A stretch of DNA of 15,802 bases. Source: AC-69 sp044867345 (GTDB lineage: Bacteria > Actinomycetota > UBA4738 > HRBIN12). The stretch's first letter is position 1, and each line of letters begins with the position of its first letter. The position numbers and the translations under genes are program-made. Of the stretch, positions 13,787-15,802 are shown piece by piece. The notes under the pieces are model-generated. The model was not told the DNA's origin and did no database searches. It saw nothing but the letters and a program-made list of their open reading frames with translations. The DNA lies in the NCBI GenBank assembly GCA_044867345.1, contig JBIOUU010000191.1:1-15802 (forward strand), in the 5' to 3' direction.

Positions 13787-14920
13787 TCAAGCCGGCGGCG
13801 AAGCGGGCAGCACGACCCGCACCGTGGTGCCGCGTTCCTGCTCGCTCTCGGCGGTGATCGTGCCGCCGTGTGACTCGACGAGCGCCTTCGCGATGGCCAG
13901 ACCGAGCCCGGCCCCTCCCGAGTCCTTGGCTTTCACGAATCGATCGAACACGTGCGGGAGCGCATCCGCCGGGATCCCGGTGCCGGTGTCGGTCACGGTG
14001 AACGAGACGCCGTCCGGTGCAGGCTCCGCGGCGATCACCACCGACCCGTCCGGCGGCGTGTGGCGGAGGGCGTTCGAAAGCAGGTTTGCCAGCACTTCGC
14101 CGATGCGGACCGGATCGACATCGATCTCGGGAAGCCCGGCCGCGACGCGAGCTTCGACACTGACGCGTGCCGCGTCGGCCTGCGACCGGAACGCGGCTAT
14201 GAGGTCCTCCGCCAGCTGGCGCGGGTCCACGCCCGAGCGGTGAAGCCGGAGCGCTCCGGCCTCCGCCGTCGAGAGCGTCTGGAGGTCGTCGAGGAGCCGG
14301 GACATCACCTTGATCTCCTCGATGAGCGGCTCCAGATGTGAACGGTCGGGCGGATAGAGGCCGTCGAGCATCCCCTCCGCGTTACCGCGGATCACCGACA
14401 GGGGCGTTCGAAGCTCGTGGGCCACGTCGGCCAACAGGTCCTTTCGGTGGTCCTCGCTCGCCCGCAGGCGTTCGGTCATGGCGTTGAAGGATCGGGCCAG
14501 CCCGCGCATCTCGGGAGTCCCACGCTCGTCGACCCGCACCCCGTAGTCGCCGCCGGCGACGCGATCCGCCGCCTCCATCACCTCCCCCATCGGGCCCGCC
14601 ATCCGCCGTGCCGACCGCCCCGCGGCAACGAGCGCGATCAGCAGCATGAGACCGAGGATCGCGGCGACGGGGACCAGCCCCCGACGCTCATGGAGGCCGA
14701 GGACACCGGAGATGGCGGCCACCGCCAGGGCGCTCGCCAGGAACGTGATCCCGAAGAACGCGAAGACGATGAGGCCGACGCGGCGGAGGAAGTGCCGTCG
14801 GGCTCCGCTCCACGGGCTCGGTCCCCGCGGCGGGAAGGGCTCGTTCTCCGGCCACCACGGCGGGCGGAACCCTCGCGGGCCCGGGCCGCGGCCGTGATCA
14901 CGCATCGGGAGGACCCTCAC
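13787..14920 (-). CDS. Sensor histidine kinase with very short extracytoplasmic loop
   Basis: The product is 377 aa. After a Pro/Trp-rich cytoplasmic N-terminus (RPPWWPENEPFPPRGPSPW) come two membrane helices (about 47-73 and 82-100) separated by only about 8-10 residues. A HAMP domain follows (about 100-153), then HisKA with H168 in AHELRTPLS, and HATPase with N box LLSNALRHT (280-288), G1 DTGTGIP (311-317), an F-box HVFDRF and G2 GAGLGLAI. The tiny loop leaves no periplasmic sensor, so it resembles intramembrane-sensing kinases. It partners the OmpR-type regulator just upstream, with which it overlaps by 4 bp (GTGA). GTG 14920 has no ribosome site; ATG 14905, with GAGGG 8 nt before it, is a credible alternative start. 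The stimulus is unknown. Confidence 0.93.
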   Translation of the reverse strand: MRVLPMRDHGRGPGPRGFRPPWWPENEPFPPRGPSPWSGARRHFLRRVGLIVFAFFGITFLASALAVAAISGVLGLHERRGLVPVAAILGLMLLIALVAAGRSARRMAGPMGEVMEAADRVAGGDYGVRVDERGTPEMRGLARSFNAMTERLRASEDHRKDLLADVAHELRTPLSVIRGNAEGMLDGLYPPDRSHLEPLIEEIKVMSRLLDDLQTLSTAEAGALRLHRSGVDPRQLAEDLIAAFRSQADAARVSVEARVAAGLPEIDVDPVRIGEVLANLLSNALRHTPPDGSVVIAAEPAPDGVSFTVTDTGTGIPADALPHVFDRFVKAKDSGGAGLGLAIAKALVESHGGTITAESEQERGTTVRVVLPASPPA

Positions 14921-15600
14921 GCATCGGCGAACCGGTACCCCACGCCGTGCACCGTCAGTAGGTAGCGCGGAAGGCCCGGCGTGGGCTCGATCTTCTTCCG
15001 GATGTTCTTCACGTGCGCATCGATGGCACGCTCGTAAGACTCGAAGGCCACCCCGTGGACGGCATCGAGGAGCTGTCCTCGGGTGAAGACGCGGCCGGGC
15101 TCGCGGGCCATGGTCTCGAGCAACTGGAACTCCGTGGGCGTGAGGTCGACGGGGCGGCTCCCGACCGTCACGCGCATCCGGGGCACGTCGACCTCGACGT
15201 CGAGGACACGGAGGACCTCGGGCCCGCCGTCGCGTGCGGCGTCCGTCCGGCGGAGCACCGCCCGAACCCGCGCCACGAGCTCCTTGGGGCTGAACGGCTT
15301 CACCACGTAGTCGTCGGCGCCGAGCTCCAGGCCGACGATGCGATCCGATTCGTCCCCCCGCGCCGTCAGGATGATGATCGGGACGTTCGAGGACGTCCGG
15401 AGCTCGCGCGCCACGTCCAGCCCATCGCGACCGGGGAGCCCGAGGTCGAGTACGACCAGGTCGGGCTTCGATCCCCGCGCGCTGGCCAGGGCAGCCCCGC
15501 CCTCTCCGGCCACGATCACCTCGAACCCTGCGACCTCGAGGTAGTCGCGCACCAGCCGGGCGATCCTCATCTCGTCCTCGACGACCAGGATGGTCTTCAT
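14917..15600 (-). CDS. OmpR/PhoB-family response regulator
   Basis: The protein is 227 aa, the normal size. The receiver domain (about 1-115) has acidic residues E8/D9 (VVEDE), phosphoacceptor D52 (VVLDLGLPGRDG), T79 and K101 (VVKPFSPKEL). A short linker is followed by a winged-helix DNA-binding domain (about 133-226) with LTPTEFQLLETMAREPGRVF, AIDAHVKNIRKK and the wing YLLTVHGVGYRF. It is phosphorylated by the kinase encoded directly downstream and binds DNA to control transcription. The ATG at 15600 is the natural start (MKTILVVEDE); the open frame reaching 15792 lies in a region that carries another gene and a hairpin. Only 26 bp separate its start from the hairpin at 15627-15662, so its promoter must overlap the hairpin or lie upstream of it. 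Confidence 0.96.
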   Translation of the reverse strand: MKTILVVEDEMRIARLVRDYLEVAGFEVIVAGEGGAALASARGSKPDLVVLDLGLPGRDGLDVARELRTSSNVPIIILTARGDESDRIVGLELGADDYVVKPFSPKELVARVRAVLRRTDAARDGGPEVLRVLDVEVDVPRMRVTVGSRPVDLTPTEFQLLETMAREPGRVFTRGQLLDAVHGVAFESYERAIDAHVKNIRKKIEPTPGLPRYLLTVHGVGYRFADA

Positions 15601-15626
15601 CGGCAGGTTCCCGAAAGCGTGACGAC

Positions 15627-15662
15627 GGGGAGGGGCGGAGGCAAGCGCCTCCGCCCCTCCCC
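15627..15662 (-). terminator. Perfect 16-bp GC-rich hairpin, terminator or attenuator
   Basis: The left arm 15627-15642 (GGGGAGGGGCGGAGGC) is exactly complementary to the right arm 15647-15662, with a 4-nt AAGC loop. It sits between the stop of the partial upstream gene (15680) and the response regulator ATG (15600). No T tract follows on the minus strand, so it is not a classical intrinsic terminator, although in high-GC actinobacteria such hairpins often serve as terminators. It may instead limit read-through into the regulator gene. Confidence 0.7.
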
Positions 15663-15679
15663 CTCGGTGATTCCTGAGC

Positions 15680-15802
15680 TCAGACGCTCGCCGGCTCGCC
15701 GCCCGACGGCGTGTGGTCGCCTTCCCCCTGCTCGTGCAGCCGCCGGTGCAATTCCTCGATCCGCTTGGGGCCTTCGTGTCCCCACGAGCCACCTGAGAAG
15801 GG
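15680..15802 (-). CDS. C-terminal end of an unidentified gene (partial)
   Basis: Only the last 40 codons lie in the window; the start is beyond its right edge. The visible residues include SGGSWGHEGPKRIEELHRRL and then HEQGEGDHTPSGGEPASV before a TGA at 15680-15682. The helix with regular charge spacing (KRIEELHRRLHEQ), the disordered acidic tail and G/C-rich third positions indicate real coding sequence. The frame is different from the open frame that extends the response regulator. A tail of this sort is common on small actinobacterial membrane or cytosolic proteins located next to two-component genes. I cannot name it. It may be co-transcribed with the regulator pair, subject to the hairpin between them. 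Confidence 0.6.
   Translation of the reverse strand, partial: PFSGGSWGHEGPKRIEELHRRLHEQGEGDHTPSGGEPASV

Noticed and set aside
1..15802. CRISPR array, phage, transposon or defence-system genes
   Set aside because: No regularly spaced repeats, integrase, transposase, nuclease or toxin-antitoxin pair could be read on either strand.

Overview
The window is about 15.8 kb of high-GC, densely packed bacterial DNA. I infer an actinobacterium or a close relative, probably an uncultured lineage. The reasons are strong G/C preference at third codon positions, frequent GTG starts, GTGA/ATGA start-stop overlaps, two genes whose ATG lies 6 nt after a TANNNT -10 element (leaderless style), and several families common in Actinomycetota (MASE1 kinase, AIM24 family, small secreted proteins of unknown function). 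I found no rRNA, tRNA, CRISPR array, insertion sequence, phage gene or integrase.

Layout. (1) 8-1693, minus strand: a thiol-disulfide cassette made of a small membrane protein with a CPEC motif, a membrane-anchored TlpA/ResA-type thioredoxin and a CcdA-type electron carrier. (2) 1828-2646, plus: a pirin-like bicupin, convergent with an Asp-box beta-propeller (2675-3580, minus). (3) 3719-6310, plus: an 863-residue MASE1 membrane histidine kinase (HisKA_3 plus HATPase) with an unusual ~300-residue C-terminal extension that looks like a fused helical/winged-helix module. (4) 6285-8861, minus: a frameshifted VOC/glyoxalase gene, a single-pass membrane protein, a 75-aa protein preceded by three tandem 8-bp CGATA repeats, and a secreted protein probably of beta-helix type. 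(5) 9139-11089, plus: a BCP/PrxQ peroxiredoxin, an AIM24-family protein, a 79-aa protein and an ABM-like alpha/beta-barrel protein. (6) 11093-13668, minus: a secreted or anchored protein of a conserved unnamed family, then an ABC-2 permease and its ATPase. (7) 13787-15802, minus: an OmpR-type response regulator and a short-loop sensor kinase, preceded by a perfect 16-bp hairpin and the 3' end of a further gene that runs off the window.

How the genes work together. Three pieces relate to redox handling: the TlpA/CcdA cassette outside the membrane, the BCP peroxiredoxin in the cytoplasm, and possibly pirin. Two signalling modules are present: the orphan MASE1 kinase, which has no response regulator nearby, and the complete OmpR-type pair, which lies just upstream of the ABC exporter on the same strand and may control it. 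The element most likely to be undescribed is the C-terminal extension of the MASE1 kinase. The remainder is ordinary chromosomal gene content with several uncharacterised small proteins.
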